The notes under the pieces were generated by a model. It made no database searches, had not been told where the DNA came from, and saw only the letters and a list, made by a program, of their open reading frames with translations. Below are positions 33,908 to 43,052 of a stretch of 64,000 bases of DNA, piece by piece. Every line of letters begins with the position of its first letter. Positions within the stretch are counted from its first letter, which is position 1. The stretch covers positions 1 through 64,000 of the forward strand of contig PDZX01000012.1 of the NCBI GenBank assembly GCA_002753185.1. Direction: 5' to 3'. The DNA is from Magnetococcales bacterium WMHbin3 (GTDB taxonomy: Bacteria; Pseudomonadota; Magnetococcia; Magnetococcales; Magnetaquicoccaceae). The translations under genes and the position numbers were made by a program.

Positions 33908-34708
33908 ATGCAGACACTCTACCACAAGCAGCATCGCGACGGCCTGGTCGAGGTGGTCGAGGATGGGGAGCACCGCACCCTCAGCTTCGACTCCCACCTG
34001 GTGCAAAGCCGCATGTTCCTCGCCGATCCCATCGCCCTGGCCCTGAATTACACCCGCTGCATGATGGCCGGGTTGCTCCTCGGCGAGGCCAAGGGACGCG
34101 ATACCCCGTTGCGCGTCCTGATGATCGGTCTGGGCGGGGGATCGATGGCCAAGTTCCTGCTGCGCCATTTCCCCGCCTGCCGCATGGACGTGGTGGAACG
34201 GGACCCGGATATCCCGCCGTTGACCAGGGAGTATTTTCACCTGCCGGACTCCGACCGCCTGACCCTTTTTTTGGAGGACGGGGCCAGCTTTCTGGATCGC
34301 CGGGCCGCGTCCGGCTATGATCTGATCCTGGTGGATGCCTACGACCGGGAGGGGATGTCGAGTTCGGTGTATGCCATGCGTTTTTTCGCCGCTCTGGAGG
34401 CGCATCTGACCTCGCGGGGGGTGGTGGCCGTCAATTTCGTGCGCGGGGAGGCCAACCTGTTTCGCCGTTGCACGGAGTTTCTGCTGGAACGGTTCGCGGG
34501 ACGGGTGTTGAGCCTGCCGGTTCCGGGGAGCAGCAACGAGATCGGCTTTGCCGGTCCTGGGGTGGAGGCGTGGGAGGACCGGCGCGAGATCGATGCCAGG
34601 GCATGGGAACTGGAGGATTGGTTGGGGCTGGATTTCGCCATGTTCGTCCGGGAGATGCGGCTGATGGAACTGCCGGCCGGGCCGTGGCGCTGGCTGGGGT
34701 TGCGCTGA
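33908..34708 (+). CDS. Spermidine-synthase-like methyltransferase-fold protein
   Basis: 266 residues. A Rossmann SAM-binding motif is visible (LRVLMIGLGGGSMAKFLL), followed by VVERDPDI and, at motif II/III, YDLILVDAYDREGM, as in spermidine synthase and its relatives. True spermidine synthases have a longer N-terminal beta domain; here the first 60 residues are only partly similar. It may be an aminopropyltransferase or a related methyltransferase. It is 9 bp after the helicase gene. Confidence 0.78.
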   Translation: MQTLYHKQHRDGLVEVVEDGEHRTLSFDSHLVQSRMFLADPIALALNYTRCMMAGLLLGEAKGRDTPLRVLMIGLGGGSMAKFLLRHFPACRMDVVERDPDIPPLTREYFHLPDSDRLTLFLEDGASFLDRRAASGYDLILVDAYDREGMSSSVYAMRFFAALEAHLTSRGVVAVNFVRGEANLFRRCTEFLLERFAGRVLSLPVPGSSNEIGFAGPGVEAWEDRREIDARAWELEDWLGLDFAMFVREMRLMELPAGPWRWLGLR

Positions 34709-34726
34709 GGGAGGGAGAGCGGGGGC

Positions 34727-35236
34727 ATGATGCGATTCTTGTTGGTGGTGCTGGTGCTGGCGGGATTGGCGGCGGGCGCGGTGGTGGCGCGTCAGGAAAA
34801 GATGGCCCTGGAACAGCGCCTGGCGCTTCTGGAAACCCGGTCGCAACAACAAAAGGAGCATTGGGACGGACAGATGGCGGAACTCGACGCCATGACGAAG
34901 CGTCTGCAAGAAGCGGAGGCCAATGCCACGCGGGAGCCGCCGTTGCGCCTGGAGCAGGGCAGCGTGGCCGCAAAACCGGAGGATCGGGAGTGGAAGCTGG
35001 CCAACCTCTTTTCCCGCACGCGGGAGTTTCGTGGGCGCGTGGCGTTCGCCTCTCCCTTCGCCAGGCCCCCGCAAGTGATGCTGGGGATCGTTCTGCTGGA
35101 TGTGCAGCACGACAAGATCCGCTTTCATGCCACGCCGGAGGCCATCGATGAGAGCGGCTTCACCATGCTCTTCGAAAGCCGTTCCGAGGAACGGCCCCGC
35201 GAGGTCAAGGTGGCGTGGCTGGCCTTTGGCCGCTGA
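34727..35236 (+). CDS. Membrane-anchored coiled-coil protein with H-type lectin-like domain
   Basis: 169 residues. Residues about 2-20 are a hydrophobic N-terminal anchor (RFLLVVLVLAGLAAGAVV), then a coiled coil (about 25-65) rich in Gln, Glu and Leu, then a C-terminal domain beginning RVAFASPFARPPQVMLGIVL and ending VKVAWLAFGR. The F..PF..PP.V..GI..LD and WLAFG pattern resembles H-type lectins, which bind N-acetylgalactosamine-type sugars. Function unknown. Its 3' end overlaps the convergent glycosyltransferase gene by 32 bp. Confidence 0.7.
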   Translation: MMRFLLVVLVLAGLAAGAVVARQEKMALEQRLALLETRSQQQKEHWDGQMAELDAMTKRLQEAEANATREPPLRLEQGSVAAKPEDREWKLANLFSRTREFRGRVAFASPFARPPQVMLGIVLLDVQHDKIRFHATPEAIDESGFTMLFESRSEERPREVKVAWLAFGR

Positions 35237-36443
35237 CCTCGTATAGTACCGTGCGCCAGGCCGCCACGGCGTGGGTGCGGTCGAAACGCTCTTCCAGCAT
35301 GCGGCGCGCCCGGTTGCCCATCTCCCGGCGCAGCGCCGGATTGTCGCGCAACAGACGAATCTTTTCCGCCAGTTGTCCGGCGTCCCCCGGCGGCACGGTG
35401 AAACCGCATGCGTGGCGTCGCAACTCCTGTGCGATGGCCCCGTCTTCCGCCCCGATGAACAGGATCGGCCGGCCAGCGGCGGCGATGCCGTAGAACTTGC
35501 TCGGCACGATCATCCCTTCCAGTTCCGGCGCCAGGGAGATCCAGTGGATGTCCGCCGTGCCCAGCGACCAGGAGAGCCGCTCCTTGGGCTGATAGGGCAG
35601 AAAACGCATGCCGTCGATCCCCGTCAACCCGGCCTGATGGCGCAACTCCGCGTGACGGGCGCCCCCGCCGATGAACAACCACACCGGATCCCCCGGCCCG
35701 TTCAGCAGACGCGCGGCCCCAAGCGCGGTGGCGAACTCGTGCGCCCGTCCCAGATTGCCGGAATAGCCGATCACGCAACGATCGGTCAGGCCCCATTCCT
35801 GGCGCAACGGATTTTCCTCCGGGGGCACTGGCCGGATTGTCTCCTGGTCCGCCCAGTTGTGAATCACCCGGATGGTGGCTTGCGGGATCCCCTCCGCGAT
35901 CAGCCGGTGGGCCATGCCGTCGCTCAACACCACGTTGACCTTTGCCGCGCGCAGCGAAGCGTTGCGCAAACGGCGCGGCAGGGCGGCAAGCGAGGTGTTC
36001 ATGCCCGCCACCCCCAACGCTTGTGCCACTTCGGGGAAGAGATCCTGGATCCAGTTGATGAGGATCCCTTGTTTCCGCCGGGCGATCCATGCGGCCACCA
36101 GGGAGATCAGGGGGGGATCGGTCATGGCCACCAGCAGATCCCTCGGCCGGACATGCCGCCACAAGGCCGGGATCACCGCCAGATGAAAGGAGAGATAATC
36201 GATGGCGCGCCCTCCCAGGTGAAAACGACCGAAGCGGGAGGTGGGCACGCGCAGAATGTCGATCCCTCGCCAGTTCTCCCGTGGCGGGAGGGAGGCATCG
36301 GGGTCGTCATAACGTTGACGGCTGGTGATGACGCAGACCCGTTCCCCTCCGGCCACCAGGTCGATGGCCAGTTCGGTCAGCAGTTGACTGGTGGCGGAGT
36401 GGTCGGGATGAAAATAGCGGTTCAGGAAGAGGATGCGGCGCAC
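35205..36443 (-). CDS. GT4-family glycosyltransferase (WcaI/WbuB-like)
   Basis: 412 residues. It starts MRRILFLNRYFHPDHSATSQ and has the N-terminal domain features of WbuB-type transferases (DLLVAMTDPPLISLVAAW). The C-terminal nucleotide-sugar domain has IGYSGNLGRAHEF, FIGGGARH, and EGMIVPSKFYGIAAAGRPIL, which contains the family E-x7-E-like region. It transfers a sugar in polysaccharide or O-antigen synthesis. It is transcribed 8 bp after the lytic transglycosylase gene. Confidence 0.88.
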   Translation of the reverse strand: MRRILFLNRYFHPDHSATSQLLTELAIDLVAGGERVCVITSRQRYDDPDASLPPRENWRGIDILRVPTSRFGRFHLGGRAIDYLSFHLAVIPALWRHVRPRDLLVAMTDPPLISLVAAWIARRKQGILINWIQDLFPEVAQALGVAGMNTSLAALPRRLRNASLRAAKVNVVLSDGMAHRLIAEGIPQATIRVIHNWADQETIRPVPPEENPLRQEWGLTDRCVIGYSGNLGRAHEFATALGAARLLNGPGDPVWLFIGGGARHAELRHQAGLTGIDGMRFLPYQPKERLSWSLGTADIHWISLAPELEGMIVPSKFYGIAAAGRPILFIGAEDGAIAQELRRHACGFTVPPGDAGQLAEKIRLLRDNPALRREMGNRARRMLEERFDRTHAVAAWRTVLYEVSGQRPATPP

Positions 36444-36451
36444 CGGGCCGG

Positions 36452-37249
36452 TCAGCCCGCGACCTTGCCGTCCACCATCCCCATGATGCGGGAGACGTAA
36501 CGGCGGGTTTCGCCAGGCATGGCGGAGGCGGGCTGGCGCTCCAGATTGCCCATGCCCCAGTTGTAGGCGGCCAGGGCGGAACGGATGTCCCCGTCGTAGC
36601 GGTCGAGCAGGCGGCTCAGATAAAGGGTGCCACCCATGATGTTCTCCTCGGCGTCGAAGGGATCCTGAACCCCCAGTTCTTTGGCGGTTCCGGGCATGAG
36701 CTGCATCATGCCCTGGGCGCCGGCGGGGGAGACCGCCTTGGGATTGAAGCTGCTCTCCACCTGGATCACGGACCGGATCAGATCGGCGTCCACGCCATAG
36801 CGCTCGCTGGCCCGCTGGACGATCTCGTCGTAACTCCCCCCCTCGCGCTGCAAGGAGATCTTGAGGGCGGGATCAATGGAGGGCTTGGGCGGTTTGGCAT
36901 GCTTCATGGCGTTGGTGTTGACCAGATTCGGCGGACTGGAGACAAATGGCCGTCCCTCCTCGATGCCGGAGAGACCGCCGCCGGGAAGTGAGGTCGGCAA
37001 CCCGCCGCCGCCATGCACGGAGTCCTTGGCCTGTCGCAGGGCGCTCACCACTGCCTCCACCAGGGCATTGATCTTGGAATGGGAAAGGGGATCGCTGTTT
37101 TGGGAGATGCCGCCGCGCTCTCCCACGGCCTGCAAGAGCAGTTCGTTGAAGCTGTTCACATCCGCTTGCGGCTGGAGACGTCCGCGTCCCTCCTTCTGGC
37201 CGGCGGCGTGAATGGCAAAATTCGACATGGTGATGGGGGTGGTCGTCAT
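36452..37249 (-). CDS. Lytic transglycosylase, SLT (goose-lysozyme-like) type
   Basis: 265 residues. The first 135 residues are a polar, Gly/Pro-rich, low-complexity region without a signal peptide. The catalytic domain (about 140-260) has VIQVESSFNPKAVSPAGAQG (catalytic Glu in IQVES) and MMQLMPGTAKELGV, then AALAAYNWGMGNL. Such enzymes cut the peptidoglycan glycan chain, and leaderless ones often belong to flagellar or secretion assembly. A possible sigma54 promoter lies upstream, consistent with a flagellar link. Confidence 0.88.
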   Translation of the reverse strand: MTTTPITMSNFAIHAAGQKEGRGRLQPQADVNSFNELLLQAVGERGGISQNSDPLSHSKINALVEAVVSALRQAKDSVHGGGGLPTSLPGGGLSGIEEGRPFVSSPPNLVNTNAMKHAKPPKPSIDPALKISLQREGGSYDEIVQRASERYGVDADLIRSVIQVESSFNPKAVSPAGAQGMMQLMPGTAKELGVQDPFDAEENIMGGTLYLSRLLDRYDGDIRSALAAYNWGMGNLERQPASAMPGETRRYVSRIMGMVDGKVAG

Positions 37250-37289
37250 TTCGTCACCTGTTGGTGGTTTTGGTTTGTTTTACCAATTT

Positions 37290-37304
37290 GCAAACTTTGG
37301 ACCA
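37290..37304 (-). promoter_or_regulatory. Possible sigma54 promoter of the lytic transglycosylase gene
   Basis: On the minus strand TGGTCCAAAGTTTGC: GG-N10-GC spacing and TTTGC are right, but the -24 box is TGGTCC rather than TGGCAC. It lies about 40 bp before the start codon. Confidence 0.4.
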
Positions 37305-37398
37305 GAGTTGACTGACCGTGCGCAATTGACGGCGTGCCATGATGGGGCCTAGAATTTATCGGCGGATCAATTCAAATGGGGTTGGAGGATCGCACGGC

Positions 37399-40300
37399 AT
37401 GCGCTTTTTCGCGGATTTGCACATCCATTCCAAATACTCCCGCGCCACCAGCCGGGATGCCGATCTGGCGCCCCTGGCGCTGTGGGCCAGGAAGAAGGGG
37501 ATCACGGTGCTGGGGACCGGGGATTTCACCCATCCCGCCTGGATCGCCCGCATCGCCGAACTGACCGTCCCGGCGGAACCCGGCCTCTTGCGGCTGCGGC
37601 CGGGACTGGAGGAGGGCGTCTCGGAGGATCTGCGCGCCCTGGGGATGCGCTCCGGCGAGGGAATGGGGGTGCGCTTTCTCTTGTCGGTGGAGATCTCGAC
37701 CATCTACAAAAAGGGGGATGCCACCCGCAAGGTGCATCACCTCATCTGCGTGCCGAGCCTGGAGGCGGCGCGGCGGCTGAATCTGCGCCTGGCGCGCATC
37801 GGCAATATCGCCTCGGATGGCCGTCCCATTCTGGGCCTGGACTCACGCGATCTGCTGGAGATCACCCTGGAAAGCGATCCCGACGCCTTCCTGATTCCCG
37901 CGCACATCTGGACCCCCTGGTTTTCGGCGCTGGGGTCCAAGTCGGGTTTCGACTCGATTCAGGAGTGCTATGGGGACCTGGCGGGACACATCATGGCCGT
38001 GGAGACCGGACTCTCCTCGGACCCGCCCATGAACTGGCGGGTGAGCAGCCTGGATCGCTACCGGCTGGTGTCGTTCTCGGACGCCCACTCGCCGATGAAG
38101 CTGGGCCGCGAGGCCACGGTGTTCGAGACGGATCTGGACTATTTCGCCATCCGCCGGGCACTGGAGAGCGGCGTCGGCTACGCGGGCACCGTGGAGTTCT
38201 TCCCGGAGGAGGGCAAGTACCACCTGGACGGCCACCGCAACTGCCATGTGGTCCTGGAGCCGGAGGAGACCAGGCGGCTGGCGGGGATCTGTCCGGCGTG
38301 CGGCAAGCCGTTGACCGTGGGGGTCTTGAACCGGGTGGAGTTGCTGGCGGATCGGCCTGAGGGGGGCGAGCGCCCGGCGACGGCGGCGCCGTTTCGTTCC
38401 CTGATCCCTTTGACGGAGATCATCGCCGAGATCGAGGGGGTGGGGCCGGGGTCGGGTCGGGTGAACCGCATCTACGAGGAGATGCTGTGCGCCCTGGGGC
38501 CGGAGTTGTCGATTCTGGAAGCGTTGCCGGTGGAGGAGATCCGGCGCGCCGGCTCCATCCGGCTGGCCGAGGCGATCGAGCGGGTGCGGCGCGGCGAGGT
38601 GATCCGCCAGGGGGGATACGACGGGGAGTATGGGGTGATTCGGGTTTTTTCACCGCGTTCCCCGTCCGTGAAGGCGCAATCGGTGGTCAAGGCGGTCCCC
38701 AAACCGGTGGAGGCGGTCACGGTTGCCCCGGCGGCCATGGAGGAGCAGGGGCTGGACCCGGAGCAGGAGTCCGCCGCCGCGTATGCCGGGGGACCCTTGT
38801 TGATTCTGGCCGGTCCCGGCAGCGGCAAGACCCGTACCCTGACCCATCGTCTGGCGCGGGTGATTGGCGACGGGGCGGTGCCGGAGGCGTGTCTGGCGGT
38901 CACCTTCACCCGGCGCGCCGCCCAGGAGATGCGGGAACGTCTGGCCTCCCTGCTGGGCGAGGCAGTGGCCGGGCGGGTGCCGGTGATGACCTTTCATGCC
39001 CTGGGGTGGATGCTGGTGCGGGAGCGCCAGCCCGGCTGGAGCATCGCCAGCGAGGCCGAGGTGGCGGGTTTGCTGCAACAGAGTGGCCTGACGCGAACCG
39101 AGGCGATGCAGCGCTTGAGCCGTTTTTCTTCCTTGCGGCGCGGCGTGACGGACGCGGACACCTCCGCACTGGAGGCCCATCGTGCGCTGTTGCGTCAGCG
39201 GGGTTGGGTGGAGATGGAGGATGTGATTTTGTTGCCCGTGGCCTGGATGGAGGCCGATGCCGATTTGCGGCAGGCCTGGCGGGGCCGTTGGCGGCGGTTG
39301 TTCGTGGACGAATTCCAGGACATCGACGCCGGCCAGTATGCCTTGATGCGGCATCTGGTGTCCGAGGAGGGCGAGTTGTGCGTGATCGGGGATCCGGATC
39401 AGTCGATCTACGGATTTCGGGGTGGCGATCCCCGTTTTTTTCAGGAGTTGGCGCGTGATTTCGACAATTTGCGCACCGTGCGCCTGACGCGCAACTACCG
39501 TTCGGGCCAGGCGATCCTGCGCGGGGCATTGAATGTGATCGCCCATGCCACCGAGCGTCGCGAGCGGGAGTTGACCGCCATGCGGGAGGACGCGCGCCGC
39601 ATCGTCATTCACGAGGCGGCGGACGAGGGGGCCGAGGCCCGTTACGTGGTGCGGACACTGGAAAAAATGATGGGGGGTCATGCCTTTCACTCCCTGGACA
39701 GCGGTCGGGTGGACGGGCATGGCGGCGGGAATTACTCCTTTGCCGATTTCGCGGTGCTGTATCGCTCCGATTCCCAGTCGGTGGCCTTGCGTCAGGCCTT
39801 CGAGCAGGCCGGGATCCCGTACCGGAAGCGCGCCCATGGCCGTTTGACCGAGCATCCCGGCGTGCATCCCCTGTTGGAGCGGATGCGTTCGGACGCCGCT
39901 GGTGGTTCGCTCGCGGAGCGTCTGCGCCGTGCCGTTCCCCCTGGCGAGGTGGAGATGGCCGACGCCCTGGAGTGGCTGACCCCCCTGGCGTTGCGCCATG
40001 GCGAGAACGAGGCCGCGTTCCTGACCGCCCTGATCCATGGCGAGGAGTTGGACTGGTGGGATCCCCGTGCCCAGCGGGCATCGTTTCTGACCCTGCACGC
40101 TTCCAAGGGATTGGAGTTCCCGGTGGTGTTCATCACCGGCTGCGAGGACGGCCTGACCCCCTGGCGCTGGGGTGGCGAGGTTTCCGAGGCGGCCCTGGAG
40201 GAGGAGCGTCGTCTGTTTTTCGTGGCCATGACCCGCGCCAGGGAAACCCTGATCCTGACCCGCGCCAAACGCCGCTTGTGGCGTGGCGTGGCCCGCGACA

Positions 40301-40428
40301 TGGTCATTTCGCCATTTTTGACCCAGATCCGCGAGGAGCTTCTGGAGCATCAACGCGCCATGGCCGGTCGTCCCCCGAAGAGACCCGCCGCCGCTGCCAA
40401 ACAGTTGACCTTGAATTGGGATGATTGA
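37399..40428 (+). CDS. PHP-domain and UvrD-type helicase fusion protein
   Basis: 1009 residues from the ATG at 37399 (GGAGG ribosome site 10 nt before). The N-terminal 400 residues are a PHP phosphoesterase-like domain: ADLHIHSKYSRATS, GDFTHP, HHLICVPSLEAA and SFSDAHSP. A Cys pair in ICPACGKPL follows. From about 445 on is a UvrD/PcrA-type helicase: Walker A GPGSGKTRTLTHRLARVIG, motif II FVDEFQDIDAGQYAL, YRSGQAIL and TLHASKGLEFPVVFITGC. It probably processes DNA ends or repair intermediates. The PHP metal site looks largely intact. Confidence 0.9.
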   Translation: MRFFADLHIHSKYSRATSRDADLAPLALWARKKGITVLGTGDFTHPAWIARIAELTVPAEPGLLRLRPGLEEGVSEDLRALGMRSGEGMGVRFLLSVEISTIYKKGDATRKVHHLICVPSLEAARRLNLRLARIGNIASDGRPILGLDSRDLLEITLESDPDAFLIPAHIWTPWFSALGSKSGFDSIQECYGDLAGHIMAVETGLSSDPPMNWRVSSLDRYRLVSFSDAHSPMKLGREATVFETDLDYFAIRRALESGVGYAGTVEFFPEEGKYHLDGHRNCHVVLEPEETRRLAGICPACGKPLTVGVLNRVELLADRPEGGERPATAAPFRSLIPLTEIIAEIEGVGPGSGRVNRIYEEMLCALGPELSILEALPVEEIRRAGSIRLAEAIERVRRGEVIRQGGYDGEYGVIRVFSPRSPSVKAQSVVKAVPKPVEAVTVAPAAMEEQGLDPEQESAAAYAGGPLLILAGPGSGKTRTLTHRLARVIGDGAVPEACLAVTFTRRAAQEMRERLASLLGEAVAGRVPVMTFHALGWMLVRERQPGWSIASEAEVAGLLQQSGLTRTEAMQRLSRFSSLRRGVTDADTSALEAHRALLRQRGWVEMEDVILLPVAWMEADADLRQAWRGRWRRLFVDEFQDIDAGQYALMRHLVSEEGELCVIGDPDQSIYGFRGGDPRFFQELARDFDNLRTVRLTRNYRSGQAILRGALNVIAHATERRERELTAMREDARRIVIHEAADEGAEARYVVRTLEKMMGGHAFHSLDSGRVDGHGGGNYSFADFAVLYRSDSQSVALRQAFEQAGIPYRKRAHGRLTEHPGVHPLLERMRSDAAGGSLAERLRRAVPPGEVEMADALEWLTPLALRHGENEAAFLTALIHGEELDWWDPRAQRASFLTLHASKGLEFPVVFITGCEDGLTPWRWGGEVSEAALEEERRLFFVAMTRARETLILTRAKRRLWRGVARDMVISPFLTQIREELLEHQRAMAGRPPKRPAAAAKQLTLNWDD

Positions 40429-41116
40429 ATCTTTGTATTTTTTGGTGATTATTTGGACGTGAGTCTGTTTTTATCCATTCGTGAGGTGAACAGAGTATTG
40501 ATCGAAGAGGCTGTGATGTAGGGGGGTGGGGCGAAAGGATCGTGGATTTTGGGTAGATGCGACAGTTTGCTTTTGAAAATACTCTCTCGACGGAATATTT
40601 GACGATTCCGGTCTGGGGTGCGAAACTCATCTTGCCAACGTTATCTCTGCCCTGTTTCAGGCGCACGGGGCTTTACTTCCATAAGCAAGAAGAGTTGCTT
40701 GTCTTGGTTTGGCGTATATGCGTCAACCGCCGACTGAGCTGTACGCCATTGCTTCGATGGCTATTGAACCCAGCAGTAACGTTGCCACAAAGATCCATTT
40801 TTTGAGTCTGTTGCACATTGTTAATTCCTCCGAAGCAGGTTGGTCCGCTTTGTTGATACTGAGACTAGCATGTGTAGTTCGTGAAGGTCAAGCGATTTTT
40901 GCGATAGGATGATGATGCGGTTTGTATCTGGGGGAGGTAGTTGTCTTGGATCGGTTTGGCAGAGGGACAGGTTCGACATGAGGATATGAGTGTTAGTTTC
41001 TATTTCAAAGAATTGCTTGGATGTCTCTGTATGTATATGATTATATATTTATACAAGCCGGTTTTGCAATTTGTTTATCAATCTTGCGACAGATGGCGTT
41101 TGAGTTGACAATTCAC
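40429..41116. other. AT-rich intergenic region, start of a probable acquired island
   Basis: About 690 bp of notably lower GC than the flanks. Apart from the 31-residue peptide gene at 40723-40818 on the minus strand I see no gene, RNA or clear repeat. Confidence 0.55.
40723..40818 (-). CDS. Predicted 31-residue exported/membrane peptide
   Basis: A short reading frame with an excellent GGAGG ribosome site 8 nt before the ATG. The peptide starts MCNRLKKWIFVATLLLGSIA and continues IEAMAYSSVGG: a basic N-terminus, an 11-residue hydrophobic core and an AMA signal-peptidase-like site, then only six residues. It could be a small membrane peptide, a leader or a toxin. The N-terminal Cys is not in a lipobox. 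No family is recognised. Confidence 0.55.
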   Translation of the reverse strand: MCNRLKKWIFVATLLLGSIAIEAMAYSSVGG

Positions 41117-42835
41117 TTATTTTATCGATGTTTGCAAAACAACAATATGTCGTTGAACGAGTTTGATAGATCTTTCCTTTACTTTTTTATCAATTTTGTT
41201 TGTAAAGGTTTCGCCAAATTCTCTATTCTTATAATCATTTTCTGGTATATCTGATGCCTTTCTTGCTTGACTGTATTGTTGCTTGTGAAGGTCCAAGAGA
41301 AAAATTTCTAATGCGTCAATTGAATTCTTGACGGTTAGACGAAACTCAGCAAGAGAGATTTTCTGTGTGCTGTATTCATGCGCCTTTATTGTTGCGATCT
41401 GCATGGCAAGCGTATCTCGTGCGTCTTGAGTGTATTGTATGTTATTAGCTGATTTCTTTTCTTCTTGTTTGCACGCTTCATTCAGCGTATGATAGCTTTT
41501 TATAAATGTATCAAAATATTGGTGTATTTTTTTAGGGTTCCCTAGAAAAAAATTAGTATAAGAAGCCGCTCTGATATTGTATATAGCGATTAGGCGTTGA
41601 TTAAGACTATTTTTGTAACTTTTTATTTTCTTATCCTCATTTTTTTCATTTGCGTTTATGAAATCCAATCTGCTTTGCACGGATTCGATGGATTTATTAA
41701 TGTAATCTGTAAAAGTATCAATTGAGAAGTCAGTTTTGTCGGTGGTGGAGATGGCGTCCGCAAACCATAGCGCGGAATACATATTGACAGTCGGGTCTTT
41801 GTTTGGGTCGATTTTGCTGAGCACCTGAAGTGCAATGTCAATGTCCCCGGACGCCACATTCAGATATGATTGCACGAGATATAGATAGTTATCAAATTCA
41901 TAGTTGAAGTGTCTTGCGGTTCCATTTGCGTCATGTACTTTATTATCAGGATAATTTTCAATTGCTGTTTTGATTTTTTGATCAATAAGATTTTTCCAAA
42001 CAGAAGAAGCAAACTGTATAGGTCTCTCGCACGAATTATTTTTAGTTTGGAGACATTTGAGATAAATTGAAATGTTTGCAAAAAACTCCATGACGAATGG
42101 TTTGCTATGCCCTTGATTTTCCAAATAAAGTACAGCTAATACGTATTGATATATATAATCTGTATAAAATTTACGAAACTCAACTAATTGCTTTAACGCA
42201 AGTTCTGTCGATTTTTTGTCGGCATCGCTATCGTGGATAAGTTTCCATTCCAAATAATCCTGTTCGTTACGCAGACGGTCAACAAGTTTCAATAATGCCA
42301 GTCGCGATGATTCCTGATGCAGGGATGTAGCCTCTGGGACAGCGATGAGGGAGTGGGTTGCTCGTTTTAGATTCAACTCAATAGACAGTCCGCCTCCTTG
42401 AAAATTGACAGTGGAGATCTGATTGAGGAGAAATTCAGCGCTAAAAACTATAACTGCAAATGCAATACTGAATATATAAAATTTAAACTTTTCTAAAAAA
42501 GGCGTGGAGGTTGCTGCATCAAGTAATCTGCCATAATGATGCCCAAAAAATATCGCAGCAAATCCAATAGTAAGTATCTCAATTAAATTTATCGGATTTG
42601 TGAAGAGATAATATTTAATGATTTTATTAATTGTTCCTATTGTTGTTTCTTCCTTTAATAACTTATTTAATTCATATGCTGTATTCAGTTCTGAATAAAT
42701 AAAATGTTTAAATAGAATTACATTGACAAATGTCGCGAGCACCCCCATTCCGACCTTGGATGGCTTTGAACGGCAAAAGAAATACGCAAGCCCGATCATG
42801 AAATTGATTGACGCGATCTTTAATAATATTTCCAT
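41117..42835 (-). CDS. Large membrane protein of unknown function
   Basis: 572 residues from the ATG at 42835, 7 nt after GGAGG; a frame to 42976 lacks a ribosome site and runs into the inverted repeat. Four hydrophobic helices lie in the N-terminal 140 residues (about 5-22, 28-46, 88-105 and 120-138). The rest is helical and rich in Lys, Asn and Ile with TPR-like amphipathic repeats (VQSYLNVASGDIDIALQVL, KSYHTLNEACKQEEKK). No family is recognised. Codon use and GC are far lower than in neighbours, suggesting recent acquisition. A probable promoter (TTGACA-18-TATCAT) lies upstream. Confidence 0.8.
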   Translation of the reverse strand: MEILLKIASINFMIGLAYFFCRSKPSKVGMGVLATFVNVILFKHFIYSELNTAYELNKLLKEETTIGTINKIIKYYLFTNPINLIEILTIGFAAIFFGHHYGRLLDAATSTPFLEKFKFYIFSIAFAVIVFSAEFLLNQISTVNFQGGGLSIELNLKRATHSLIAVPEATSLHQESSRLALLKLVDRLRNEQDYLEWKLIHDSDADKKSTELALKQLVEFRKFYTDYIYQYVLAVLYLENQGHSKPFVMEFFANISIYLKCLQTKNNSCERPIQFASSVWKNLIDQKIKTAIENYPDNKVHDANGTARHFNYEFDNYLYLVQSYLNVASGDIDIALQVLSKIDPNKDPTVNMYSALWFADAISTTDKTDFSIDTFTDYINKSIESVQSRLDFINANEKNEDKKIKSYKNSLNQRLIAIYNIRAASYTNFFLGNPKKIHQYFDTFIKSYHTLNEACKQEEKKSANNIQYTQDARDTLAMQIATIKAHEYSTQKISLAEFRLTVKNSIDALEIFLLDLHKQQYSQARKASDIPENDYKNREFGETFTNKIDKKVKERSIKLVQRHIVVLQTSIK

Positions 42836-42909
42836 ATTTTTTCCTCCATGTTGCTTATAAAAAATAAGAAAAATATTTTTTATCAAACAATATTCCATTG
42901 ATTTACAAT

Positions 42910-42939
42910 ATGATATCTTGATTGCGCAGAGGCTGTCAA
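42910..42939 (-). promoter_or_regulatory. Probable sigma70 promoter of the 572-aa membrane protein
   Basis: On the minus strand TTGACA (42939-42934) is followed after 18 nt by TATCAT (42915-42910). The start would be near 42903, about 70 nt before the ATG. The -10 box lies inside the left arm of the 17-bp inverted repeat, so a protein binding that arm would affect this promoter. Confidence 0.6.
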
Positions 42940-43052
42940 GCAATCTTTGTAAGTTCGCGGAACCTGACAAGCGCAATTTGCGGGGACTGGTTCCGGTGAT
43001 CCATCGGAGAGAGGAGAACGCCCAGGGCGTGTCATCGCAATCAAGATATCAT
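42910..43052. repeat. 17-bp perfect inverted repeat bounding a 143-bp segment
   Basis: ATGATATCTTGATTGCG at 42910-42926 and CGCAATCAAGATATCAT at 43036-43052, perfectly complementary and separated by 109 bp. The inner DNA is much more GC-rich than the surrounding island. No target-site duplication is obvious. It could be a MITE-like element, an integration remnant or paired operator sites. Confidence 0.6.

Noticed and set aside
40709-40912. 67-codon plus-strand frame in the AT-rich gap
   Set aside because: No ribosome site or domain; the opposite strand has a better-supported 31-residue peptide gene.
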